64,000 nucleotides of DNA from Catonia carolina. Taxonomy: Eukaryota > Arthropoda > Insecta > Hemiptera > Achilidae. The stretch spans positions 81,377,325-81,441,324 of the forward strand of contig JAQMRL010000002.1 of assembly GCA_035578175.1 (NCBI GenBank), given 5' to 3'. Under the pieces are notes generated by a model that made no database searches, was not told the DNA's origin, and saw nothing but the letters and a program-made list of their open reading frames with translations. Position numbers and translations under genes: made by a program. This document shows positions 1-10,116 of the stretch, one piece after another. How positions within the stretch are numbered: position 1 is the stretch's first letter; each line of letters begins with the position of its first letter.

Positions 1-129
1 TTTGACGTAATATTGTACGAAAGAGCAAAAGAAATGCACTCTTTTTGTAAAAAATATTTGTACTTAATACTTTTAAAAGGTTATTTAATAAATGCATTTT
101 TTATTAAAGTGAATTGATTTTGTTTGCAG

Positions 130-357
130 TCGAACGAGCCGCCAGACACGATAGCGGTGACGAGTTTCTCTCTGGCGTACAGACCTCGACCCGGTTCACA
201 TTCGACGCCAGCGCCTCGTGCACCTCCACCTATCTACCCGCGCCTTACGGCAGATCCTATGCTCTCATCATCGGGTTCAAATCGTCCAATCAAGTTGTGC
301 CCCATTGCACCCGACGGTACTATCGGTGGATATCCTGTAAAGATTTTAGAAAAAATT
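130..357 (+). CDS. lin9: LIN9, internal exon (first LIN9 exon in window)
   Basis: LIN9 (Drosophila Aly/Mip130) is the nuclear scaffold of the MuvB core with LIN52, LIN54, LIN37 and RBBP4; MuvB represses cell-cycle genes within DREAM and activates them with B-Myb. The frame opens just after the acceptor tttgcag (ending 129) and reads SNEPPDTIAVTSF, parallel to the stretch of animal LIN9 that follows its Tudor-like region. It continues through a Pro-rich linker and ends GGYPVKILEKI before the donor gtgagg at 358. There are 76 codons, phase 0 at both ends. The join to the next exon (ILEKI then VRLNKIL) restores the LIN9 order. The DIRP domain and N-terminus lie left of the window. Identification is by remembered family resemblance, not a search. 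Confidence 0.9.
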
Positions 358-394
358 GTGAGGAAAAGTTTTATACTTTCATTAATTTATTTAT

Positions 395-538
395 TTTGTT
401 GGGATCATGCGGTCTTGGGTTCGAATCCCATTCAGGCATGGCATATTTTCATACGTTACAAAAAATCATTTCATCCTTCACCGTCTGCATTAGCAGTAAT
501 TGCAGAACAGTCGGACGTTAAACCAAAAAAAAAATTGT
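395..538 (+). repeat. SINE-T copy (tRNA-derived SINE, 5'-truncated)
   Basis: A box-B-like GGTTCGAATCCCA at about 418, the body CATATTTTCATACGTTAC and the tail CGGACGTTAAACC followed by an A run match the copies at 27795 (body) and 16333 (tail). It lies in the LIN9 intron after exon 130-357. Confidence 0.65.
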
Positions 539-778
539 AGGGAAAAATGATATTATGTAGTCGAAATGAAATTATCACAAAAATGGATGGATCAGTGACG
601 CTGATGTATTTCTTGTTGTGGATTGTGTGTAACTTTTTTCTGAATTAAAAGTTACCTCTTTAAGGCCTGTTCCCACAATCCTAATAGCGTAATGGGAACG
701 AACAACTACCATAGCTAGTTGAGTTAAAGCGCACTAGTGACTTTGAACTCATTTAATTTTACTAGAACTTGTAAACTA

Positions 779-1180
779 TACTATTTTTCAAGGCTGATGA
801 GCTCTAAACGTAAAATTATTATTATTATTATTTTTGCCCCCTACCCACTCTATAGCTAGCAAATGACTTGCCAGCAATGTTGCCAACACTTTCTCTTGTC
901 GGTCTGTTGAATATTTCGTCGGCCATTTTTTTGGTCTTTCAATAATAATTTTAACCTATGAACAATACAATCAGCTGATTATATTATAAAGTATTGCATG
1001 TTAACACGCTCTATAATCGATGTGTTCAGTACGAGATGCAAGACGAGAGTGAACTATTGCAGCTCTTATACGCATGCACGCATAATATTTGTCAAGTATA
1101 TTCTGACAATGGTGGCAAACGTTCTGATTGGTCTAAACATGTGGAACAGCAGAGCTCATCAACTGTGAAAAGCATATTAG
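779..1180 (+). repeat. MITE-C copy 1
   Basis: The imperfect terminal inverted repeat TGATGAGCTCT at about 794 pairs with AGAGCTCATCA at about 1151, with outer TTTTTCA/TGAAAA. The interior matches the copies at 2527 and 20455. No transposase is seen. It is flanked by a roughly 95-bp direct duplication (686-777 and 1198-1293). Confidence 0.65.
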
Positions 1181-1439
1181 CTGCTAGTTGACTAGCGAAA
1201 TAGCGTAATGGGAACGAACAACTAGCTGCTAGTTGAGTTAAAGCGCGCTAGTGAATTTGAACACATTTGATTTTACTAGCACTTGTAAACTAGCTTGATG
1301 TGAATGTTGCTAGTTAGCTGTTTTTAGATGTGTCTGTTTTTAGCAGATGTGTAGTGTTTTGGGTGATGTTGTCAGGCAAAAAAGAGCAGCTAAAGTGGAA
1401 TTCAGATTTAATTCAGTACCTAACTTAAAAAAGTTAGGT

Positions 1440-1927
1440 ACCATAAAGAGGGCCATACATGAAAATCAGAAGTAGTAGTTTATTTGTGCCATTTTCTATG
1501 GCCCCTACATGGTTTTTTTTAAAATCACCTCATTTGTTACATTTTTTGTGCTCTACAACGTCGGCTAAGCACTATGTCTTTTGAAATTTGTAGAGAGGCT
1601 GTACTCTTGTAGTAACTTTTTTTTCCAAGAGTGCGGCCTTCATATGCATTTTAGGAGAAACGTGGCAAATAAAAATTGTAGAAAATAAAAAATCCTACTT
1701 AAAATATTTTAGAAAATTTTAAAATATACTACATTTATTTTAAGCAGTTTTTTCTCCAGAGGTTAGTTTAGCGTCAAAATTAATGATTTTCCATATTTTC
1801 AGTCAAACACGAATTGATTTTCATTTAGTGTCATTCACTCATGATTAAAATTAAGTTATATATATATATTTTATTATTTACAATGGCAAGAGAAAGTCGT
1901 GTAAGTGTTTCACACCCAATTTTTTTG
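1440..1927 (+). repeat. REP-D copy, 5'-truncated
   Basis: Contains the REP-D landmarks of an AGTAGTAGTTTATT segment, several T-rich blocks with TCTACA/CTCCAGAG motifs, and the end GCAAGAGAAAGTYGTGTAAGTGTTTCACAC. It ends about 90 nt upstream of the LIN9 exon at 2016. Class unknown. Confidence 0.55.
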
Positions 1928-2015
1928 TATAGTAGCAACATCGTGTGAATGTGTGTTGCTGAAATTTTTTCAGTGTTATTACACTACCTGTGCATCGTTT
2001 TTTTTTTGTTTGAAG

Positions 2016-2222
2016 GTGCGATTGAATAAGATTCTGAACATAAAGAAATTGAAAATTGATAATCTCAGATCGTTGAACGCCGAGGTGGAACGGAAAAAGT
2101 CGTTTGATGAAGTCATAACGGAAGACTTTCAAAAGTCGTACGCGCACGTCGTCATCGAACTAGAGCACATCAATAAAAACCTAAAGTCAATGCTGACAGA
2201 TGTCCAACAGTATTGCCAAGAG
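2016..2222 (+). CDS. lin9: LIN9, exon encoding the Myb-binding coiled coil
   Basis: The 69 codons follow acceptor tttgtttgaag and precede donor gtaaca. The peptide opens VRLNKILNIKKLKIDNLR, continues through FQKSYAHVVIELEHINKNL and ends DVQQYCQE. This parallels the LIN9 segment that forms a coiled coil with LIN52 and carries the B-Myb-binding surface (established for human LIN9). Heptad-like hydrophobic spacing is visible throughout. Phase is 0/0, so it splices cleanly to the exons at 357 and 5614. Reading through the donor gives only a short unrelated tail, which supports the intron. Confidence 0.92.
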
Positions 2223-2284
2223 GTAACATCGACTTCAGTAAGTTGCGCTTGTTCCAATCACTTGTTTACATTGTTGTTTTCTTG

Positions 2285-2526
2285 TTTAGGTTGGCTGGTT
2301 TCAACCTGTAGAGGTTTTACTAAGTTAAACGGCGAGTGAGGTGGTTTACCCAATGCCACCAACTCACCGAGTGGAAAAGTATGCTTATCAGCATACCAGG
2401 TCCTCTGAAAAGCATCTACTTTCCACTCAGCAAATGATACGTTCAGTTCATTCACCACAGGGTGAATTCTACGTGTATAATTTATGATGAAATCGATTAC
2501 TCTGAGAGGAGATAACTCTCTGAGTA
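2285..2526 (-). repeat. SINE-B copy, truncated
   Basis: Read on the - strand it ends in the SINE-B signature with CCTCTACAGGTTG and the inner part of the 3' hairpin. The 5' half is missing. It abuts MITE-C at 2527. An open frame on the - strand (2258-2683) reads VSFAEWKVDAFQR, as in other SINE-B copies. Confidence 0.7.
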
Positions 2527-3490
2527 TACTATTTTTCAAGGGTGATGAGCTCTGAACGTATGCATCGCCCCCACCCACCCACTTATTAGCTAGCCAATCA
2601 CTTGCCAACAAAGTTGCCAATATTTGCTCTTGTAGCTCTGTTAAATATTTCATCGGCCATTGTTTTTGGTCTTTCAATAACAATTGAATCGGTGAGTGGA
2701 AAAAGGGTAATATTCCAAAAAATGCGAAATTGAATGAAGATAGCAGTTTTGTTAAGTTTACTTTAGCGCATGTATTGGTTGATAAAAGGGAAATATTCCT
2801 TGTATCTAAAAGCAGCAGCTACGCTACATTAAATATTTAGTAGAGTGGAAAAAGGATAATAATCCAGGAATATTACCATTCTTCCATTCAATAGTGAACA
2901 GCAGTTGGACAACTGGTTTCTGTCTTATTATTTTCAAAATATAACTGTAAATTATTTTGAAATAAAAATAAATTTTTGTAGCATATTGGCACATTATATT
3001 GTTTTTTCAATCTAATTTTTCCTATTCACTTGTACCAAATCTAGAAAAAGGTGAATATTCAACATATTAAAAATAAAAAATCAATCCCATGATTATTGTA
3101 AAACAAATTCTAAAGTCAACATTAAAAAGCTTTAATATAGTACTACAAAATGACCAATTGAACATTTTACCATTAAACCAAAAACAAAGTCACAAAACAG
3201 TTTTTTTTAATTTCTCGAAAATAAGGATTTTGGAATATTACCCTTTTTCCACTCACCGATTCAATTATAACCTATGAACATACAATCACCTGGTTATACT
3301 ATAAAGTATTGCATGTTAACACGCTCTATAATCGATGTGTTCAGTACGAAATGCAAGACGAGAGTGAACTATTGCGGCTGTTATACGCATGCGCGCGTAA
3401 TGATTGTCAGGTACAATGTGGCAACGCTGGTAAACGTTCTGATTGGTCTAAGCTCATCAACCGTGAAAAGCATATTAGAGTGGAGTGCTT
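2527..3490 (+). repeat. MITE-C copy 2, interrupted by a second MITE
   Basis: Same terminal motifs as copy 1 (GGGTGATGAGCTCT at about 2541, CATCAACCGTGAAAAGCAT near 3455). The element is split at 2685/3263 by a 577-bp insertion; removing that insertion restores the continuous MITE-C sequence seen at 20455. Confidence 0.75.
2686..3262. mobile_element. MITE with about 35-bp perfect TIRs nested in MITE-C
   Basis: The left end GAATCGGTGAGTGGAAAAAG and the right end CTTTTTCCACTCACCGATTC are perfect inverted repeats extending to about 35 bp, flanked by AATT at both sides (2682-2685, 3263-3266). Length is 577 bp, with no coding frame of note. An internal partial copy of the terminal motif sits at about 2847. 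Superfamily not determined. Confidence 0.8.
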
Positions 3491-4675
3491 ATGAGTTGTA
3501 TGAACATCTGGCAACTCTTTTTTTTCATCAATACAGTATAGTAGTCTGATTATGAAAGTGTGTGGTAGTAGTTATGCGATTCGGATCATCAGTGTTATAA
3601 ATATAGCCAACTACGGTGGCGTGCGGGCCGCACATGCGCAGTAAGTAACTCCCCCACCACAGCGTCAACTAAAGATACAGGCTGCCTCTAAAGTAGTACT
3701 CACTACTCATTGTGTTCTGTTCATGTGGTTATCGTTTTGACATTTGTGTCGCTGTTGAAAGCCACACCCCGTCAAAATTAGTTTCGCGCGTACAAAATAC
3801 GGGGAAAATGTCTGCGATTCATTTTAGGGTAATAGGCAATAAGTTTTTTCCTAAATGATGTACCTACCATAAATTTTGACAGGCCCTAATAAGAGATACG
3901 TCATACCCTCATTCTGTTATATATACTATACGGTTCTTTTTGTTAAAATTTCATACAACTGATATTGTGCGTGTGTAGTTGATTTCTAAAAATTGACGTA
4001 TGTTTCATATAAAATTCACAACTATAAAAATTGATTCAGCTTCTTGGAATACTAACAGGAAGGAGACACCAGACAAGATATCTATCTTAATCTTCCCTTC
4101 AAAAAGTAATTTTTTCAAGCTCGTTTATTATTTCTCTTTCTGCCCTACATACATCAAATTACAGATAAAATTTTATAACAAAATAATAAAACGCATATTA
4201 TGTAATCCTGGAAAAGAAGTTATATTAGCCTACGTTATACGTAAAAAATGCGATGAGATTTAAACGTCTAACTTTGTACGAGCGTATCTTATATAAATAT
4301 CAGAGTATAATAATAACATCTTTAGTTTAATAATATAAGATCCATTACGAAGTGAAAGTTGGCCAAATATTTTCAGAATTGTTTGATGAAAAATGAGCTT
4401 GTTAGAGTGTAGTGAACGAAACTGGCTGGCAGAGTGCCCTACCGTACCGCGTATTGTCACTATTGCGCTTGAACACCGTGCACTGATTGAAATGAGTTGA
4501 GGGGAAAGGCTGACGCAACACATTCTCTCTCTGTCCCGCTACCCTCCCTACATGCCGCCGTAGTTGGCGAACAGTATACCAGCCAGAGGGAAGAATCTGA
4601 CAATTTATAATTATTATTAAATTTATAAGTTATTAGTTAGCATTACAGCAGCAGAATCCATATTAATGTAATGTT
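3491..4675. other. LIN9 intron, no recognised element
   Basis: Unannotated intron sequence. A stretch at about 3600-3780 with AAAGTAGTAC weakly resembles about 15040-15200. No credible frame is seen: the two 87-codon open stretches (4000-4263 and 4260-4523) lack family resemblance. Confidence 0.4.
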
Positions 4676-5600
4676 ATGATTTTTACTTTCTCTTGCCTAT
4701 ATGAATATAAATATAGAAAGGAAAGTATTGTTTTCATGTCGATTTTTTGAAATCGAGTTTTCACCGGATCTACACGTTTTCAGACCCCCAGAGTCCAAAA
4801 AACATGTTTTTAGCGGTTGGTCTGTGTGTGTGTGTGTGTGTGTGTGAACAGAATATCTCAAGAACGGAACATCGTACAAACTTGAATTTTAAGTTACATA
4901 CCAATACCGGACCTGACATGAACATATTCATCAAAATCGGTCAACCGGAAGTAGTAGTTTATTCGTATAATTTTTCACTTTTTTGCGATTTTCAGAAAAA
5001 CCGCTCTTACAATTTTTTTTTTAAATCGATTGGTTTACTAAATTTTTTATGCTCTACAAGATAGGGTAGGCGCCATGTTTGCTGAAATTCTTGGTGAGGC
5101 TGTTTTCACGTAAAAAAAATTTTATTTTTAAGATTACGGCTTTAATATGAATTTTAGCGCAAAAATTTATGTAATTTAACATCCTACAACATTTATTTCA
5201 AACATTTTTTTGTATAACGCTTAGTTTAGCGATAATTAGTGGTTTTCTGTTTTTTTCTCACTAAAACATGTGAAAAAATGATTTTTTTAACATTTCGGTC
5301 TTAGTATGCATTTTACAACAAAAGTGTATATATAATCAAATTTATCGGAAATTAAAAGATCTACAACTTTTATTTTTAGCATTTTTCTCTACAGACCCTA
5401 GTTTAGCGTGAAAGAGTGATTTTCCGTATTTTTAAGCCAAACTGAGGTCGATTTTCATTTTGCATCTTTCACTCATGATTAATACATAAGGTTATGTTTT
5501 TTGTTTATTTCTAAAGTTTTATTACTATTGTTAGGTTATATTGTTAATTGTTTGCATTGGAAGAGAAAGTTGTGTAAGTGTTTCACACCAGATTTTTGTG
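4676..5600 (+). repeat. REP-D, apparently full-length copy (about 925 bp)
   Basis: Starts TTTTACTTTCTCTTGCCTAT and ends GAGAAAGTTGTGTAAGTGTTTCACACC. The ends share an inverted CTTTCTCTT core. Other copies are at 1440, 26405, 33329, 50413, 53060 and 54908. A (GT)n microsatellite lies at 4822-4846. The element ends only about 14 nt before the acceptor of the LIN9 exon at 5614. No protein is encoded; class unknown. Confidence 0.7.
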
Positions 5601-5613
5601 ATTGTTTTTGCAG

Positions 5614-5778
5614 ATAAATCCGAGGATAAACGTGGCAGCTATTTTGACTCCGGTACATTTAAAGGAGCAAAGTACGATAGACGCTCGTGATATGGTTGCT
5701 CAAAATAGTACAACTTCTAAGGATCCTAAAGTGATCGAACTCATTACTGATCTTATGTCGCTCATGTTACAAGTGAAA
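5614..5778 (+). CDS. lin9: LIN9, C-terminal region exon
   Basis: Fifty-five codons lie between acceptor tttttgcag (ending 5613) and a textbook donor gtaagt at 5779. The segment ELITDLMSLMLQVK aligns in register with the LIN9 C-terminal helix that reads LISRLTAILLQIK in vertebrates, downstream of the Myb-binding coil. The first part (INPRINVAAILTPVHL and on) is less conserved. Phase is 0/0. The polypyrimidine tract lies immediately beside a REP-D repeat, so part of the 3' splice-site context is repeat-derived. Confidence 0.88.
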
Positions 5779-5889
5779 GTAAGTGTTTTCTAGAGTAATT
5801 ATTGCGTTTCAGTTGTAGTTGTCGTAGAATGTCTGTCATAGAGTATCGTTTCTCTTTAACTAAAACGTGAATATACGAGTTTTCGTCAT

Positions 5890-5995
5890 ATAGACAGTGA
5901 GTCCAGAGAATGCCTTTTGCATATGGATGGGCTGTGAAGAAAGGGAAGAGAAATCTGACAGTGCTGCCAACCTCAACTGTGAGACACTATATTCT
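5890..5995 (+). repeat. Short dispersed repeat, paired with 14215-14320
   Basis: GCCTTTTGCATATGGA...GGGCTGTGA...GTGCTGCCAACCTCAAC recurs with a few substitutions at 14215-14320. Too short to classify. Confidence 0.5.
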
Positions 5996-6254
5996 ACAAT
6001 CGTGCGATTGCACCTTATGTTAACCACATTTTGCATTTCAATTAATATACTTTGTTGCGACTGACACTTTTTCCATTGAAACCCCGTTTACTTTAAAAAT
6101 TTAAGTGCATTTTTGTAAAAACAGATGAAATTACATTGCCTATTTTAGCTATTGATATTATATTCGTATGGCTTGTACTGTATTCAGATGAACTACTGTC
6201 CGACAAAAGAAGTGTCACTGTGAACAAGTCACGCGGTGACCACAGTTATTCAGA

Positions 6255-6560
6255 TAGGCGAGTAACCGTTCCCCAGTCACTGTTACAATGAACGCTTACT
6301 CTTTTGTCACTGAAAGACAGGACGACACGGTGAATGCTCACCGTTCTTCTACAGATATAGTACAGACCTCTCGTTCCCCAGTCACTGTTACAAAGATCGC
6401 TTACTTATTCTCTGTTCACTGTTTAAGACGGTACGACACGACGACCGTAATTCTACAGATAGAAGAGTAACAGACCTCTCGTTCCCCCAATCACTTTTAC
6501 AAAAATCAGTTACTTATTCATTCACTGTTCACTGTCACTTTTAAGACAGAACGAATGCTT
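6255..6560 (+). repeat. Degenerate tandem repeat (about 110-bp unit, about 2.7 copies)
   Basis: The block GTTCCCCAGTCACTGTTACA followed by CGCTTACT and a GTCACTG/GTTCACTG stretch recurs at about 6268, 6374 and 6481, with TTCTACAGATA between units. It lies in the last LIN9 intron. Short TTCACTG motifs are also scattered near 8690. Confidence 0.6.
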
Positions 6561-6599
6561 TACCCAAGAAACTAGTGAAAAAATTCACTCACTCATTCA

Positions 6600-8131
6600 C
6601 TGTTCACAGTTAATAAAAAAAAAAAATCGATAAAATATGCTTATGCTTCTTTAAGGCCCCTATAATAGCTACGTAAGATATGTTGGTCTGTTCACTGGGC
6701 TTAGTGCTCTCCTTAGATAACCGGCATGTCCATTCTTTTCTACTTCAATTTTTATGCACTCTTCTCTCTCCCTCTCACAGTCTCTTGCCCTTGTTATGTT
6801 TTTCATCTACTAGACTAAACAAAACAAGGGTAGTTCCTTTACAGTTCTGATCGTGGTAACATAATTACATTAGAGTGTTATTTTTATTGCACACCATGTT
6901 CTACCTAGCTATTTTATTTGTGCATTGTTAATTTTTTCAGTTGTTAATTATTGTTTCTTTTACTTTCTCTTTTTTATACAAAATGGTTCTTTTTATTACT
7001 AATTTAGGATACCTTGTGTTAATGAGTTTTTATTTTATTTATAATAATTTATAAATTAGCTTAATTAATTTATAAAAGTTAAATTAATTTTATTTTAGTT
7101 ATATATGTAGCCCATTTTTTTAAAATTTATCAAAACTGCAGTTGTTATCATGAAATAACAACTGAAAACATTATTATGATTTCATGATAACAACTGAAAA
7201 ATATACTAAATATTACTAAATCACTAGTAACTATTGTTATGTTAATTTTCCCTACAAGTTGAATGCAAAATATTAGTGGTGTTTTTAAGTAAGATTTAAT
7301 ATTTACCCAAAAATAGGATGTCATAGGTTCGTGACCACGACTATATTCATTGTGTAGAAAAATTGAATAATAAACATAAAACAAATGTACACACAAAAAA
7401 CATAAATTTAATTGAATAAAAAATAAATTTAACATCACAGGATGTACAAAATTTGACAATTCTAAATTATGTTCAATTAGAAAAAATTAGCGCTTCAAAT
7501 TTAATGTTTTTAAATATTCTGTACAGAAATTTAAATATTTTTACGAATATCTGCAATGGTCTTTTTTGACGATTTGCGATTGGTCCATAGAATACAGATG
7601 AAATCAGTTCAGCATCCTTCTCTCCAGTTGTTTGGCTTCAATATAAGTTACTTGTTGAAAATAATTTTTATTTAATACACAAGAAGTTCTTAATTTTTAA
7701 ATTGTTTAAAACTATTTGAATTGTTTGAAACTATTTAAATTGTTTGTAGACTTTACATTACTTTAAATTTTAGCCACATTGTTATTTTTATTTTTAAGTA
7801 TACAGAGAACACGTCTTGTTCACATGATAGTTGAGCCAGGACTTCTCATCAGTTTTAATTTTTTAAGCATGGCTTCTTAATTTCACCTTGGAAATGATTT
7901 ATAAAATTATAACATCCAATCAACGCTTAGGATTCAAAATTTCCAACCAATCGCATTCAACTGTACTTTTACTGATTTAAGCGGTCTAAGTGCTTTGATT
8001 TAGTCACGCAGCCCCACACGTGTTCAATTATTTGTAAAAGTTTACTTTTAATATTCCATAAATTTACGTAAAAGTTTGTTATTACGATATCGGTCTTATC
8101 CCGACAATGGAGTGACTTGACAACTACTAAT
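6600..8131. other. LIN9 last intron, AT-rich, no recognised element
   Basis: Mostly A+T-rich sequence with short inverted motifs such as GTTATCATGAAATAACAAC at 7142. The 103-codon - strand frame at 7148-7459 has no family resemblance and low-complexity composition. Confidence 0.4.
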
Positions 8132-8532
8132 TGTTGTTGTTGTTGTTTAGGTGATCAGCCTGGTTGGCTGGTTTGAACGTGTAGAGGTTTTACTAAGTAA
8201 AACGAGGAGTGGGGTGGTTTACCATTGCCACAACTCACTCACTGGAAAAGTACGCTTATCATTATGCCGGGCCCTCTGAAAAGCACATATTTCCCACTCT
8301 GTAAATGACAACTTCACTTCATTCACCACAGGGTCTGGCTGTACAATGAAATTCATTACTTTCAGAGAAGGTAACTCTGATTAGTGTCTTTTACACCTCT
8401 GCCTCTTCTGTTGTTAAATGATTCAGTCATTTAATTGGCTGGCCATGTGATAAACAGAACTATTTATTTTAGCCCTGCAACGAAAAGATTAAGTGTAAAT
8501 AATTTGACACTCCACCTTTCTGTCACGGGCAG
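8132..8532 (-). repeat. SINE-B full-length copy with 10-bp TSD
   Basis: The 401-bp element is flanked by AACTACTAAT (8122-8131 and 8533-8542). Read on the - strand it starts near TGCCCGTGACAG and ends in a CAG hairpin followed by an (AAC)n-type tail. The target duplication and tail indicate LINE-mediated insertion. Confidence 0.82.
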
Positions 8533-8800
8533 AACTACTAATTATAACCATTAATTTAACAATTTATCTTTCACATTATTTTTGACACAATGAATTAATT
8601 TATTAATTTAAAAATGACAGTCTATTTTTCATTCGCTACACTATTAAAAGTAACTGTAAACGCAAAATCACTGACACCGTGATGACGGTGACTGATTGAA
8701 ACAGTGAACGCTCTTCACTAGTCCCAAGACGCTCCACTGAATTATGTTTATTGCATGTTAATGAGGTGTTTATGTGATTTTTTTTTTGTAAATTTTGCAG

Positions 8801-9001
8801 AGCTTGTCAGAATCGGATAGGAATGCGTATGAAGTCGAAGTGCTGAGTACGTCGATGAAAGAGATAAGAGATAAACTGAGCCCGGCCAACCAGAGAGTGT
8901 TTGAGAACTGCGTAGAAGTTCACATGAGACATATTCAAGCCGGTTTAGGTGGACATGTCGGACCAGTAAACACGTTCATGGCGCAGAGAGCTGCCGTCTA
9001 A
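8801..9001 (+). CDS. lin9: LIN9, terminal coding exon with stop
   Basis: The exon begins after acceptor aattttgcag and ends at TAA 8999-9001, giving 66 codons plus stop. The segment FENCVEVHMRHIQAGLG aligns in register with the last conserved block of LIN9 (FQNNVEIHVAHIQSGL in vertebrates), and the ending VNTFMAQRAAV corresponds to the short variable C-terminus. This is the authentic end of the protein. There is no AATAAA in the 120 nt after the stop; the first ones (9440-9450) are in the tail of SINE-A that follows at 9122, so the repeat may supply polyadenylation. Confidence 0.92.
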   Translation, partial: SLSESDRNAYEVEVLSTSMKEIRDKLSPANQRVFENCVEVHMRHIQAGLGGHVGPVNTFMAQRAAV

Positions 9002-9121
9002 TCAAAGTAATACATTGCATTTCAATCTTATTCATTCGTTACGTTAATAACTCTCTGTAAATTAATCGTCTTGATTTTTCAAAAGTATTAGCATAAAAAA
9101 AAATGTTTAAATGTTGTTTAG

Positions 9122-9455
9122 AACCCACCGGGTTGGTCTACAGGTAAAAGTCGTCGCCAAAATCAGCTGTTTAACTGCTGATTTTCGGAGGCGAAGGTTC
9201 CTGGTTCAAATCGTAGTAAAGGTAGTTACTTTTATACAGATTTGTATGCTAGACAGTGGTTACTGGTGTATTTGGATGGTTGGGGTTTAATTAACCATAC
9301 TCTCTCAGGAATTGTCGGCCTGGGTCTGTAGAAGACTACACAGTCTCATTTACACGTCATACACATCATTCTTATCTCATTGGGTCACGGGGTTGCTTAT
9401 TGTTCTGAATTGAACAGATTGCAACGTACACAAATTAGAAATAAAATAAAAAAAT
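9122..9455 (+). repeat. SINE-A copy (tRNA-derived SINE)
   Basis: Box A TGGTCTACAGG and box B GGTTCAAATCG lie in the first 100 bp, then the SINE-A body (ACTAGACAGTGG-type and GATTGCAACGTACAC motifs) and an A-rich tail containing AATAAA twice. It sits 120 bp downstream of the LIN9 stop codon. Confidence 0.82.
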
Positions 9456-9770
9456 TTTAGGTCATCAGCCGAAAGGCTGGTTTGAACCTGTAGAGGTTTT
9501 ACTAATTAAAAACTAGGAGTGAGGTGGTTTACCATTGCCACAACTCACTGAGTGGAAAAGTACACTTATCAGCATGCCGGGACCCTCTGAAAAGCACATA
9601 TTTTCCACTCTGCAAATAATAATAATAATATAGTCTGGCTGTATAATAATGAAATTCATTACTTTCAGAGAAGATAACTCTGATTAGTGTCTTTTACACC
9701 TCTGCCTCTTCTGTTCTTGAATGATTCAGTCATTTAATTGGCTGACCACGTGATAAGAAACACAACTATT
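9456..9770 (-). repeat. SINE-B copy, 5'-truncated
   Basis: Matches SINE-B from its 3' hairpin (AGCCGAAAGGCT at 9468) up to about ACTATTTATT, where similarity stops. It directly abuts the SINE-A tail. Confidence 0.75.
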
Positions 9771-9782
9771 TATTAATAGATT

Positions 9783-9954
9783 ATTGAAATATACATTTCT
9801 CACCACCAGAATACGGTAACATAAAACACTAAAATTTATTTTTGAATAAATTTTAATTTACTGAAGATGTGTACAAGATACACGAAAGCGCTATAAACAT
9901 TGGTAAGTGTTTTATGTTACCGTATTCTGGTGGTTAGAAATATATATTTCAATT
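9783..9954. repeat. Foldback MITE with about 48-bp TIRs
   Basis: CACCACCAGAATACGGTAAC at 9801 is mirrored by GTTACCGTATTCTGGTGGTT at 9916, and the symmetry extends outward through ATTGAAATATA. Total length is about 170 bp with a short loop. Confidence 0.8.
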
Positions 9955-10116
9955 TTAAATAATACGGCTGTTTAAAAATCCTACATAGGATGTTTAATAA
10001 AATAATAGATTATTATATTATGTCATTATTGGATTGTTTATAAAATGTGTTGGAAATGGCCTCCTTTGGCATAAATACAGCAGCACTGCACTCGTTTCTT
10101 GTTGTTGGCATTGTTG

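Noticed and set aside
994..1191. Short frame with MHVNTLYNRCVQYEMQDES, repeated at 3309
   Set aside because: It recurs only because both lie in MITE-C copies; copy 3 breaks it, so there is no evidence of coding.
1905..2339. 144-codon open frame spanning the LIN9 exon at 2016
   Set aside because: Only 2016-2222 matches LIN9; the ends read into intron and SINE-B.
7142..7200. Inverted motif GTTATCATGAAATAACAAC as a possible MITE
   Set aside because: Short, AT-rich, without flanking duplication or a second copy in the window.
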